The position numbers and the translations under genes are program-made. Positions 54,676-63,113 of a stretch of 63,683 bases of DNA are shown piece by piece. Origin of the DNA: Pseudoselenomonas ruminantium (GTDB lineage: Bacteria; Bacillota; Negativicutes; Selenomonadales; Selenomonadaceae). The notes beneath the pieces were generated by a model. That model saw nothing but the letters and a program-made list of their open reading frames with translations. It searched no databases and had not been told where the DNA came from. Within the stretch, counting starts at the first letter, position 1; each line of letters starts with the position of its first letter. The stretch spans positions 1 to 63,683 of the forward strand of contig NZ_FRBC01000021.1 of assembly GCF_900142515.1 (NCBI RefSeq). The letters are read 5' to 3'.

Positions 54676-54775
54676 GTTATCAATCATATTCCACTGAGAA
54701 GATTCCATTTTATCGGACAGCAGGATGGTAATAAATATTGTTTGTGAAATAGATACAATAATCTTGGAGGTAACT

Positions 54776-55300
54776 ATGGGAATGTTTTTTTCAATTTATA
54801 AGCGGGTTACTGCAGTGCTGGTGTTGCTGTATTTAACGAATCATCTTCTGCTGGGTGGCGCTTCCTATGGCTTTGCAGATTATACAGGATGCTATGCAAT
54901 CGGGGAGAGTGGAGATTATTTACCGGTTTCAGCAGTATATTACTATTTTGATTTCATAACATTTTGGGGATTTGGTCTGCTTGCGTTGTTAAGCCCATGG
55001 ATAATTTGGAACTCCTTGAAATCTACGTACAAAATCATACAGCAAAGGATAAAGCATGAAAAGAATAAAGTGAGAGTGGCCACGGGGATGGAATATGCGT
55101 TATACGTTGGTTGGTATTTTCCTGGTATAATTAAATCGTTTCTGAAGAAAAAGGGAGACTGGCAGCAGAAATGGCAAAAATTGTGCATGGAAAATAATGT
55201 AACCAAGTTGTTGGTTTTCGACTCGGGGATAGCGTTTTACTTTTGGTGTATGTTGTTTTTTTCATATATTGTAGGGATATATCATAAGTTCGCAATATAA
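54776..55300 (+). CDS. Small membrane protein of unknown function
   Basis: 174 aa with three hydrophobic helices (about 5-27, 54-76 and 148-170) around a basic cytoplasmic-looking stretch (KSTYKIIQQRIKHEKNK, about 82-98). No recognisable motif. ATG 54776 is well supported by TTGGAGGTAACT; the open frame to 54725 has no ribosome site. Fits the pattern of unrelated small membrane proteins in this island. Confidence 0.6.
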   Translation: MGMFFSIYKRVTAVLVLLYLTNHLLLGGASYGFADYTGCYAIGESGDYLPVSAVYYYFDFITFWGFGLLALLSPWIIWNSLKSTYKIIQQRIKHEKNKVRVATGMEYALYVGWYFPGIIKSFLKKKGDWQQKWQKLCMENNVTKLLVFDSGIAFYFWCMLFFSYIVGIYHKFAI

Positions 55301-55455
55301 CTTTCTTTATAGTTAATGCGATTTTTCATTCACAAAAAATATTATCGGTTTACTATCTTATCTGGCCTTCAAATCGTTCAACATCCATCATATAATCAGT
55401 GGAGGCAGAGACATCTGTAATGGTGGAGATACAAACGATTGGATTGGAGAAAAAG

Positions 55456-56301
55456 ATGATTGATTTACATATACATACTTGTGCTTCAGATGGGACGGAT
55501 GACACCCGCAGCCTGTTGGAACGGCTTAGACAAGCAGGGATAAAGACGTTTGCTGTTTCTGACCATGATACTGTGGATGGTATTTCGAGTATAGAGCCTT
55601 TGGTTCCTGAGGATATGATGTTCATCCGGGGAATTGAGTTTGGATGCATTACGGAGGTAAGGAACTGCCATATTCTGGGGTATGGTTTTACGCCAGTGGC
55701 GAAAGCCTTTGTGCGGATACTGGAAAAAGCCTGTCAGAAAAAACAGGAGGTTATTCATAGGCATATCGGCTTTATTGCCAGCCAATATGGAATTAAGCTT
55801 GAAGAGGAGCTTATACAGCTGCAGGGAAATGGTGATTGGAAGCAGCGACTGGGTGAGATTTTGGTTTCCATGGGGAAAGCCGATGATATAAAAATGGCTA
55901 TTGAAAAGTACATCAAACCATGGCAAACTAATGATATACGTTTGGAGGCACGGGAAGCGATAGAGGCCATCCTGGCGGCTGGTGGCATTCCGGTATGGGC
56001 ACATCCCTATGGCGGCTATGGCAAACGTGACATGGATGACGAAGAATTCAATAAACAGCTGCATATCCTTATGGATGCAGGTTTGCAGGGGCTGGAGTGC
56101 TATTATTCAGCCTTTGACCAGGAACAGGTTGAAAAGTTGCTGGCCACAGCCCAAAAGTATAATCTGCTTGTTAGCGGCGGCAGTGATTATCATGGGGATA
56201 GGAAGAACATACAGCTTGGGACGCTGAATGCTTATGGCAAGATAGTGACGGAAGAAGAACTTACCATTGTGGACGCATTAAAACAGCGACAGAATAGATG
56301 A
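55456..56301 (+). CDS. PHP-domain phosphoesterase, second copy
   Basis: Same superfamily as the gene at 30765 but clearly diverged. Metal ligands: HIHT (5-8), SDGTDDT, SDHDTVDG (about 35-42), the Glu of RGIEFG, VWAHPYGGYG and GGSDYHGD. 281 aa. ATG 55456 follows TTGGAGAAA; the open frame runs back to 55399 without support. Its GC content is higher than that of the small genes around it, so it may have come from a different source or an older insertion. Substrate unknown. Confidence 0.85.
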   Translation: MIDLHIHTCASDGTDDTRSLLERLRQAGIKTFAVSDHDTVDGISSIEPLVPEDMMFIRGIEFGCITEVRNCHILGYGFTPVAKAFVRILEKACQKKQEVIHRHIGFIASQYGIKLEEELIQLQGNGDWKQRLGEILVSMGKADDIKMAIEKYIKPWQTNDIRLEAREAIEAILAAGGIPVWAHPYGGYGKRDMDDEEFNKQLHILMDAGLQGLECYYSAFDQEQVEKLLATAQKYNLLVSGGSDYHGDRKNIQLGTLNAYGKIVTEEELTIVDALKQRQNR

Positions 56302-56355
56302 AATGTCCCTATGTAATGCTTAGGTAATGGTTTTGTAATCTAAGAGTGGCAAAAG

Positions 56356-56723
56356 ATGCCGGCTGGCAGCAGGTTCCAAGGGTTCCTGCCCGATGTGGTA
56401 ACGGCACCAAGTTTCATCATCCGCAAGCATACGGAACGGGAGCTTACCCTTACCGATTACGTTGATGACGGCGTGCTTACGGCAAGACAGCGGGAAATCA
56501 TACTGGGGGCCATCCGGGACAGGAAGAACATCATCGCGGCAGGGAAAACCAAGTCGGGGAAGACCACGTTCCTAAACGCCATCCTGGCAGAAATATCCAG
56601 AAGCGATGACCGGATTGTGATGCTGGAGGATACAAGGGAACCGGACGTGTAGTAGAGGAGATATTGAGCATTGACGGCTATGACGGTGAAAAAGGCAGAT
56701 ACATAACACATCCATTGCAATAA
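56356..56723 (+). pseudogene. Deleted remnant of a TrbB/VirB11-type conjugation ATPase
   Basis: The first ~95 codons match the middle of P-type conjugative-transfer ATPases: RFQGFLPDVVTAPSFIIRK, ARQREIILGAIRDRKNI, a Walker A (GKTKSGKTTF, where GGTGSGKTT is usual) and MLEDTREPD. Immediately afterwards, in a different frame, comes VVEEILSIDGYDGEKGRYIT, which looks like the C-terminal end of the same protein. So the N-terminal domain and the second half of the ATPase have been deleted. It shows that a conjugative element once stood here. Confidence 0.75.
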
Positions 56724-56740
56724 AAAGAAATAGCAGAAGG

Positions 56741-56772
56741 GCTCCGAGGCTTAAGTTCCTCGGAGCTTTTTT
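56741..56772 (+). terminator. Terminator after the TrbB remnant
   Basis: GCTCCGAGG/CCTCGGAGC (56741-56749, 56758-56766) followed by TTTTTTT. Confidence 0.85.
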
Positions 56773-56921
56773 GTAAATACAGTCTAAGAAACTGTTAAGG
56801 AAAAATTAATCATAGTTTAATGATATTGTAATATAATTTTTTTGTATTTACATGAAAATGAAAACAAGTAGCAATAGAAGCTGTTAGGAGAACGGAAGAT
56901 GAGGATGGCAGGTAGGGAATA

Positions 56922-57085
56922 ATGAAAAGAATAGATGTGAGTTTCTCGCTGGAGACTGAAGCTGTATTAGGAAAAATGATTGGCAAGGAATTTTAATTTG
57001 TTTTGGTAAGTTAGAAGATGTAGCAATATTCAGGCTGCAACAGGCTGATAAGGAATATGGTAATTATAAAATAGCTTTTGCATAG
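56922..57085 (+). pseudogene. Frameshifted small gene remnant
   Basis: ATG 56922 starts MKRIDVSFSLETEAVLGKMI and stops at 56996; the adjacent frame then continues with CFGKLEDVAIFRLQQADKEY to a TAG at 57085. The parts together would make about 54 residues. A small deletion probably broke a short gene. The stretch 56773-56921 shows nothing else that I can support. Confidence 0.4.
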
Positions 57086-57100
57086 TTCGGAGGTAGAAAA

Positions 57101-57454
57101 TTGATAAAACTGATTGAAAAAATGATGTATAAGGAAGATATTGCGTACTGTGAAATTGTTAATATAGATACATGGGAAAGGATATGTCTGGGCGATCGGT
57201 GGAGACTTCATCCTAATGATCTAATCAGGATGAATGAAGAAGAAAATGATCTAAAGGGGTTGTACAGATGTACGGAAGGAAAACCATTGCCGCGACATTG
57301 GAGGCAGGGTGACGTTAAAATGCTCGTTTGCTTACCAAGGGAAAATTTAATGGTAATGTTTTATTACTATGCCTATGGAGAATTAAAAGATGAAATTAAA
57401 AGAGGTAAAAGATTTGATGCCGAGCTGAAGAGAATTGTGGCTCAGGCATCATGA
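57101..57454 (+). CDS. Hypothetical protein, 117 aa
   Basis: Not recognised. Basic/acidic soluble protein with a Trp/Arg-rich centre (RICLGDRWRLHPNDLIRM, about 27-44; PRHWRQGDVKMLVCL) and an aromatic strand MVMFYYYAYGEL near the C-terminus. The start is TTG 57101: a strong ribosome site, TCGGAGGTAG, lies directly upstream and no better-placed ATG exists (ATG 57122 is too far). It stands 20 nt before the next gene. Confidence 0.6.
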   Translation: MIKLIEKMMYKEDIAYCEIVNIDTWERICLGDRWRLHPNDLIRMNEEENDLKGLYRCTEGKPLPRHWRQGDVKMLVCLPRENLMVMFYYYAYGELKDEIKRGKRFDAELKRIVAQAS

Positions 57455-57474
57455 TATAAAAATGGAGAATAAGA

Positions 57475-58701
57475 ATGGCATATAAAAATGAACATATCTT
57501 TTTTCCCTTGGTACAAAAAGCCAGAAAGAAAAAATGCTTAGACAAACTTTTAGCAGGCAGAGGTGAATGGTTTGTCGTACAGACGGACATGTTTGGAGAT
57601 TTTCCAGGACGGCCTACGGCAGTCAATGACATATATATTTTTGGCATTTATCCAATTTACAAGAATGGAGATGCCAGTATTGCTCAGGAAACAGAGGATG
57701 CAATCGTGAAAATATGTCAGCAGAAGTATGATGATGATGCGTATTTGGCTGCACACGCTCTGTACTATCATATATCAGGGAGTGGGCCGCTGTTTCCCAT
57801 GGATAAAGATCGGCTGCAGACGGCAATTCGGGAATGTATAAAGCGGGATGAAGAGAAACTAAAAAAATGCAGCAAATGGGTGTATACGCTGCATGATACC
57901 AATGGCCCAAGAGACTTGTATCATTTCCTGCAACTGCAGAATAGTATATACCTGCCACTGGGAGTTGACTTATTTGAAGAAACTCGTATAGAACACGAAG
58001 AAACTAATGAGATTGCAGAGATACTACAAGGAAGACCTGTGGATGAAGAACTGCTGGTAGAGTATCCGGGAGGTACGATTGTATCTGGAGTGATAGATGA
58101 GATTCGCGAGAATTATGATTATATAGGAATGGATGAACCCCTATACCGGAAACATGAAGACTATATCTTACATGTACATGATGTAATTCAGGATGGGAGA
58201 GAGGAAATAGGGCCAGGACGGTTACTTGCTCTTAATAGCCGTGAGAAGCCAAAGAGAATTATGGATAGCAATGGGAATGTTATATGGGGGGCTCCACGTA
58301 ACAAATATAAGGGTAACAGACGGAGAAAGGGGATAAACATGTTGAAAAAAATAGTAGAAATAAGTATGCGATATAAGATATTGATGCTGGTTTTTCTGAT
58401 TCTCATAGGTGTCGGAGCATTTTATTGGGGATATTCATTGGTAAATCAGGATACTAAAGCGGACAATATGGTTGTTGAGACAAATACCGAGAAAAGCACA
58501 ACAGAAAGTTCCGTAGAGACGGCCAATACAAAAGCAGAGGAAGATTTAGAAAAAATGGCCAGGGAACTTGACGAACATAAGAAAAAAGTGGAAGAAGACA
58601 AGTCTATAGGTACAAGAACAAACGGAACGGTGAAAGTTGCACCGCCTAAATTTGAAGCACCTAAAGACTTGAAGGTCAGACAGGCTGATTTTAAGGATTA
58701 A
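57475..58701 (+). CDS. Large single-pass membrane protein of unknown function
   Basis: 408 aa, the largest protein of the island after removal of remnants. The N-terminal ~290 residues are soluble, with no signal peptide, and look like an alpha/beta domain (for example EWFVVQTDMFGDFPGRPTAV about 31-50, YLPLGVDLFEETRIEHEETN about 158-177). A single hydrophobic helix lies at about 303-322 (ILMLVFLILIGVGAFYWGYS), followed by a Thr/Ser/Lys/Glu-rich, partly coiled tail. A cytoplasmic domain anchored by a late helix is suggested. No family recognised. ATG 57475 has only a weak ribosome site (GGAGAATAAGA). Confidence 0.6.
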   Translation: MAYKNEHIFFPLVQKARKKKCLDKLLAGRGEWFVVQTDMFGDFPGRPTAVNDIYIFGIYPIYKNGDASIAQETEDAIVKICQQKYDDDAYLAAHALYYHISGSGPLFPMDKDRLQTAIRECIKRDEEKLKKCSKWVYTLHDTNGPRDLYHFLQLQNSIYLPLGVDLFEETRIEHEETNEIAEILQGRPVDEELLVEYPGGTIVSGVIDEIRENYDYIGMDEPLYRKHEDYILHVHDVIQDGREEIGPGRLLALNSREKPKRIMDSNGNVIWGAPRNKYKGNRRRKGINMLKKIVEISMRYKILMLVFLILIGVGAFYWGYSLVNQDTKADNMVVETNTEKSTTESSVETANTKAEEDLEKMARELDEHKKKVEEDKSIGTRTNGTVKVAPPKFEAPKDLKVRQADFKD

Positions 58702-58765
58702 GCATAAGACGGCAGAATGGTCTACGGTTTCGTATGTAGGTTCAAGATGAGAGAAGGGTGGCAGA

Positions 58766-59920
58766 GTGGCGGATACTTCAGTGGCATATAAATGTCCGAA
58801 CTGCAGTGCCCCGTTGGAATTTCAACCTGGTACGCAGAAAATAAAATGTGAGCATTGTGATACGGAACTCGAAGCAGCAGCAATAGAGGAGCTGTATCGG
58901 GCTAAAGAGCTGATGGCGGCCCAGGCAGCAGATAACGAAGATATAAAGTGGAACAAAGCTAATGCGGAAAAATGGAGTCACGAAGAAGTGGCATCCATGA
59001 AGATGCTTGTCTGTGAATCCTGTGGAGCAGAAATCATTGCGGATGGCAATACTATGGCTACCGAATGCTGCTACTGCGGTCATGCAGTTATGATACCACA
59101 GCGATTTAGTGGTTCGTTGCGGCCTGATTATATTATCCCCTTCAAAACGACGAAGGATGAGGCCATGAAAGCAATATCGGAATTCTATAAGGGGTTGTGG
59201 CTGCTTCCAAGTGGATTTATGACAAATAATCGGATTGAAACTGTTCAGGCCATATATGTTCCATTCTGGCTCTTTGATTCCTTTGTAAACACGTTGGCCA
59301 GTTTTCATGCTAAAAAAATACGAGTTTACACGGATGGAGATGAAACGGTGACGGAGACCAGTCATTATGAGTGCCTGCGGCAAGGGAATATGAGTTTTGA
59401 CAAGATTCCCGTAGATGGCAGCGAAAAAATGAATAATGACTATATGGAAAGTATCGAGCCGTTTGACTACGCAGATATGGTTCCTTTTACCAATGGTTAT
59501 ATGACAGGCTTTTTGGCGGATAAGTACGATGTAGATGCCGAGGTAGCAATGCCAAGGGCCGACGAACGGGTAAAAGAAAGTACTATTGAGAAACTGAAGG
59601 AATCTGTACAAGGGTATGAAAGTGTTGAGTGTACGGATTCCGTAATGCATAAAATCCAGGGCAGTGTATCCTATGCCATGGCTCCGGTGTGGATAGTTAC
59701 CAGTCGTTATAAGAACAAAATCTATACGTTTATGATGAACGGACAGACAGGTAAAGTCGCTGGGGATCTTCCTGTGAGCTGGATAAAGACAAGCCTGTTT
59801 TTTATCTTGACATTTGGTGTTTTCTGGGGGATTTTATATTACATAATCAAGATAGGTTGGCCTTATATTGGCGAATATGTACTTATGTGTATACCGATAA
59901 TTCTATCAATTGTTTTATAA
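58766..59920 (+). CDS. TFIIB-type zinc-ribbon membrane protein (YdjG-like)
   Basis: 384 aa. A zinc ribbon at the N-terminus (C10, C13, C28, C31), a second Cys quartet around residues 83-105 (CESCG ... CCYCG), a long domain with FKTTKDEAMKAISEFYKGLW and VPFWLFDSFV, and two hydrophobic helices at the very C-terminus (about 338-380). B. subtilis YdjG, which recruits the membrane-stress protein YdjI (SPFH) together with YdjH, has this type of organisation. The start is GTG 58766 after GAAGGGTGG. A TPM-domain protein (YdjH-like) is encoded two genes downstream. Confidence 0.75.
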   Translation: MADTSVAYKCPNCSAPLEFQPGTQKIKCEHCDTELEAAAIEELYRAKELMAAQAADNEDIKWNKANAEKWSHEEVASMKMLVCESCGAEIIADGNTMATECCYCGHAVMIPQRFSGSLRPDYIIPFKTTKDEAMKAISEFYKGLWLLPSGFMTNNRIETVQAIYVPFWLFDSFVNTLASFHAKKIRVYTDGDETVTETSHYECLRQGNMSFDKIPVDGSEKMNNDYMESIEPFDYADMVPFTNGYMTGFLADKYDVDAEVAMPRADERVKESTIEKLKESVQGYESVECTDSVMHKIQGSVSYAMAPVWIVTSRYKNKIYTFMMNGQTGKVAGDLPVSWIKTSLFFILTFGVFWGILYYIIKIGWPYIGEYVLMCIPIILSIVL

Positions 59921-59939
59921 GCATACACAGGAGGGAAAT

Positions 59940-60266
59940 ATGACCGGCGATGATTTTGTAAAACTATGTCATGATGAAAAAGAAAAGTTGATGAATGATT
60001 ATTTTGAGGAAGAATCTAACCTTGCGGTATCGAATATAATCAAAAAAATGATTCAATCTGGGACAGACAAGAAGGAACTTGTTAAATTAATCGATGAAGT
60101 GCTGAATGAGAGCTTTTACACAATGCTGTTGGGATTGGATGGAGAGTGTTCACTTGGCGACCAGCAAAACAGCTACAAGCTGTATGATGAGGATGGGCAT
60201 TGCTTAAATCCATGTGGAGAATTAGAGGAAAGTGCCTACAGCTACTTTATGGAGCAAGAAATATAG
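59940..60266 (+). CDS. Hypothetical protein, 108 aa
   Basis: Not recognised. A small acidic helical protein (DDFVKLCHDEKEKLMNDYFE at 4-23; KKELVKLIDEVLNESFYTML; then DGECSLGDQQNSYKLYDEDG). The pattern of a helical domain ending in a short GExEESAY-like tail resembles small immunity proteins. ATG 59940 has CAGGAGGGAA at ideal spacing. It sits between the YdjG-like and TPM genes and interrupts that pair. Confidence 0.6.
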   Translation: MTGDDFVKLCHDEKEKLMNDYFEEESNLAVSNIIKKMIQSGTDKKELVKLIDEVLNESFYTMLLGLDGECSLGDQQNSYKLYDEDGHCLNPCGELEESAYSYFMEQEI

Positions 60267-60284
60267 CAGAAGGGCGGTGTAAAT

Positions 60285-61115
60285 ATGAATGATATTCTAT
60301 ATAGAGGTAGAGTTAACGGCTATACATCATTCGTGAAAAATATTACAGTAATTATTCAAGCATTGTGTTTGGTATTAATCCTGTTTCAACCGACAGCATT
60401 TGCAGCCAGAATTGACTCTCCAATGGACTGTTATAATGATGAGGTCGTTGACCAGGCAAAAATATTGACCAGGGAACAACGTGATAAATTAGAAGTTAAA
60501 ATTAAAGAGGTAGAAAGAAAACAAAAAGTAAGAATTGGCGTTAATATCATAAAGAAATTGCCTGATGGTACGGAGATTTCTACGTATGCACATAAAATAC
60601 TGGATGAAAGATATAGTGATGCTTCCAATGGCGAGATTCTATTGCTGGTGGATATGGAAAACCGAAAATGGTATATCGCCACCAGTAAGAAAATCAAGAA
60701 AAAAATTACGGATGGCAAGGGCATAGATAAGCTGAAAGAGAGCTTTCTATCCGACTTATCCAATGGCAAGTATATGGATAGTTTCACTGCCTTCACGGAA
60801 GGGGTAGATAAACAGCTGTCTGGAGATGATGAGGAAAAAGATAGTGATCCGGACAGATATAATAAGATTTATGCGGCGGTGGCCGGAATATTAGCTTTTA
60901 TTATAGCAGTAATCTCTACCGTGCTGTTGGTAGACTGTATGGGAAATGTTGCACCAGCCAAGGAAGCGAATGATTATTTGAAAAAAGATAGCGTAGATAT
61001 TACGAATCAAAAGGATACCTTTGTTGGTATGACGGTTGTCCGTGTGAAAAAATCCAGCAGTTCGAGTGGTAGCAGCAGTAGTAGTGGAGGTGGCGGAGGA
61101 GGCGGCAGCTTCTGA
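60285..61115 (+). CDS. TPM-domain membrane protein (YdjH/YgcG-like)
   Basis: 276 aa. Signal or anchor helix (about 22-40), then a TPM domain exposed outside the membrane (VVDQAKILTREQRDKLEVKI about 55-74, GVNIIKKLPDGTEISTYAHK about 84-103, ILLLVDMENRKWYIATS), one central membrane helix (about 200-222) and a Ser/Gly tail ending GGGGGGGSF, the usual ending of this family. TPM proteins assist membrane-protein quality control or repair. With the zinc-ribbon protein two genes upstream it recalls the YdjGH part of the B. subtilis ydjFGHI operon; the SPFH and PspA partners are not visible here. ATG 60285 has GGGCGGTGT upstream. Confidence 0.82.
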   Translation: MNDILYRGRVNGYTSFVKNITVIIQALCLVLILFQPTAFAARIDSPMDCYNDEVVDQAKILTREQRDKLEVKIKEVERKQKVRIGVNIIKKLPDGTEISTYAHKILDERYSDASNGEILLLVDMENRKWYIATSKKIKKKITDGKGIDKLKESFLSDLSNGKYMDSFTAFTEGVDKQLSGDDEEKDSDPDRYNKIYAAVAGILAFIIAVISTVLLVDCMGNVAPAKEANDYLKKDSVDITNQKDTFVGMTVVRVKKSSSSSGSSSSSGGGGGGGSF

Positions 61116-61142
61116 TGACAGGTGAGCGAAGGGGGAAAACAT

Positions 61143-61772
61143 ATGATTCGAAGCAATAATGGCCAAATTGCTATATTCGGTAAAAGTGGATATGGGCACT
61201 ACTTTGGAGGAAATACGTGGAAAATGCCAATCTGTTCAATCTGTGATGAGCCTTATCATCAGATACTGACATTAGACACTAAGGATGAACAATTAAACTG
61301 GCTTGAATGCTCATTAAAGGAACTCCCTTTAATATCTTGTGTAAATTGCTCTACCTGCTGAGAGAGGCAGTTTTATCATATCGATGAGAAAGATAGGGCA
61401 GTAAATATGCTAGAGGTTGCTACCGCAGATGCATGGCAACAAGATGAGGAAGATAAAATTGAATATCCATTGCCTGTACGGAGATTGAAAATGGAGCCGT
61501 TAGAATGCTTCGATGATGAAGAAATCATTGAAAGCATGGGGCGTGATTATTTCTGCAAACTGGGTGGTAAACCTGTATTCTTGACTGATCCCATAGAGAT
61601 GTGTTGCAAAGAGTGTGGGAGAAAAATGCAGTATGTAGGAGTATTAACAGGCAGTGATTTTGAGAACATTGAATTGCTGAATGGCGTAGATTTCTATTTT
61701 GGTGACATGTTTTTGTATTTCTATTATTGTGATGCGTGCGATGTAGTAGGGGTTGATTCACAGCCATTATGA
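61143..61772 (+). pseudogene. Cys-rich protein gene interrupted by one in-frame UGA
   Basis: ATG 61143 (ribosome site AAGGGGGA) opens a frame that reaches TGA at 61359-61361 and then continues in the same frame without another stop to 61772, about 209 codons in all. Both halves look like one protein with CSICDEPYH, CVNCSTC before the stop and CCKECGRKM and YCDACDVVGVD after it, suggesting two treble-clef or zinc-ribbon sites. Trp (TGG) at this position would restore the gene; Sec insertion is a remote alternative. Family not recognised. Confidence 0.65.
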
Positions 61773-61879
61773 AGAAGGATATTGAAACAGATGAGGCTGA
61801 CCAATATGGCAGATACAGATGGAACTATACAATAGACTCCGAGAATAAAATTATTTGTAAGAGGTGTCTGGCGTATTAA
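61769..61879 (+). CDS. Very small ORF, 36 aa, uncertain
   Basis: Its ATG overlaps the stop of the preceding frame (ATGA) and it reads MKKDIETDEADQYGRYRWNY and then a short CKRC-containing end. The overlap and the Cys pair make a gene fragment plausible, for example the lost C-terminus of a neighbour; there is no independent ribosome site. Confidence 0.3.
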   Translation: MKKDIETDEADQYGRYRWNYTIDSENKIICKRCLAY

Positions 61880-61908
61880 AAGGTGTTCTACTGAAAGAGA
61901 GAGTTTTG

Positions 61909-62454
61909 ATGAAGAAAACTATGCCGAGAATTTATCAAGAGTGGCTTGATAATAATCCTATAGGTGTTATGTGGGAAAACGGAATCAAAATATATGGCTC
62001 ACAAGAGTTGGAGGAAAGAAATATTACTTTTGAATGTGATAAATATTTACCTCTGTATGTAGCGGTGGGTGATGATAGCGGAGATGCGTTATTTTTTATG
62101 CAACGTGATGTGTCATCTAAAGTCGTATATGCAAGCGATGTTGGAGATATGACGGAAGCAAATATGGTAATCGTAAGCAATGATTTTAACAAATGGATTA
62201 AAGGAATAAATGAAGCAGAAGAATTGGATAATAATGGTGATTACTGTGCGGTTTATATAGAAAAGATACCTGAAACTATTACGGATGTAATTCATATTAA
62301 AAAATATCTCCGATTAAATTTATCGACAGGTGAGATAATGAAAACATTAAAGAAACAGCAACCTGTTCTGCTGCTTCCAAGAATTCATAAATGTAAGTTG
62401 CGAGTTTTAATGAGAGGGCATGAAGAATTGCTTAATTATCTAAGTTTGAAATGA
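61909..62454 (+). CDS. SMI1/KNR4 (SUKH)-like protein
   Basis: 181 aa. The central pattern YLPLYVAVGDDSGDALFFMQ (about 46-65), followed by SSKVVYASDVGDMTEANMVI and the SNDFNKWI helix, is that of SUKH-like immunity proteins (a basic variant with the GDDSGD turn). ATG 61909 has AAAGAGAGAG upstream. It is the third SUKH-type gene in the island, separated from the other two by about 10 kb of unrelated genes. Confidence 0.72.
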   Translation: MKKTMPRIYQEWLDNNPIGVMWENGIKIYGSQELEERNITFECDKYLPLYVAVGDDSGDALFFMQRDVSSKVVYASDVGDMTEANMVIVSNDFNKWIKGINEAEELDNNGDYCAVYIEKIPETITDVIHIKKYLRLNLSTGEIMKTLKKQQPVLLLPRIHKCKLRVLMRGHEELLNYLSLK

Positions 62455-62627
62455 GTTGCTATTCTTGAAAAGATGTGTGGCCGTTTATGTGATATTATCA
62501 AATGCATTATGCAGAGAGAATGGATGAATTATGGATATAGAGGATATATATGCTTTTGTGATGATTCGTTACAGCTGGTTTGTCCAAAAGGTATGCGATG
62601 ATTAAAATAATGGATGAGGGATTACTT

Positions 62628-63074
62628 ATGATAGATTATGACGGCTCTGGAGTAGCGCTTTTAATAGTGGAAAAAACTATTGTTTTTATTTCGATTTTTA
62701 TTTTAATGTACGCAGGTAATAAAAGGAACTGGAAGTGGTATAGGTTATCCGAAACATTGGATAAAAAGACATATCTTACACGATGGAAATGGTTAATGCT
62801 TGGTTGCTTTCTGGTATTTATGATAAATAAAAATATAGAAAATGCTTTTTTATATATTACGTTATGTTTAGCTACTGCTGTGCCGGTTTACTCAATAATG
62901 CTGGCTACGATAGTAAAGAGAGCATCAGTATTGCAATATAGACAATTGATTATAGTTGCAGTGATTGCATTTATGCCTATTGGTGTAATTTTATCTCCTT
63001 GTATTTATGGGCTGGCCTGTCTTAGCCTGTATTATTTACCTGAAAAAGATGGCGCTGCATGTTTATGTGATTAG
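62628..63074 (+). CDS. Small membrane protein of unknown function
   Basis: 148 aa with four hydrophobic segments (about 10-27, 54-70, 76-98 and 108-132) and short basic loops. No motif recognised. Of several in-frame starts (TTG 62580, ATG 62598, 62610, 62628) only ATG 62628 has a ribosome site at the right distance (GAGGGA). A 24-codon frame just before it (62531-62605) may be a leader or remnant. Confidence 0.55.
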   Translation: MIDYDGSGVALLIVEKTIVFISIFILMYAGNKRNWKWYRLSETLDKKTYLTRWKWLMLGCFLVFMINKNIENAFLYITLCLATAVPVYSIMLATIVKRASVLQYRQLIIVAVIAFMPIGVILSPCIYGLACLSLYYLPEKDGAACLCD

Positions 63075-63113
63075 TTCTTGTTATTATTAGAATGGATTAT
63101 TAGGAGTTTAGAT

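Noticed and set aside
61359-61361. Selenocysteine codon in the Cys-rich gene
   Set aside because: No convincing SECIS hairpin seen directly downstream, and Trp at this place would be a single-base change; kept only as a finding to check.
62531-62605. 24-codon frame MDIEDIYAFVMIRYSWF... before the membrane protein gene
   Set aside because: Too short and without a clear ribosome site; perhaps the leftover start of a lost gene.
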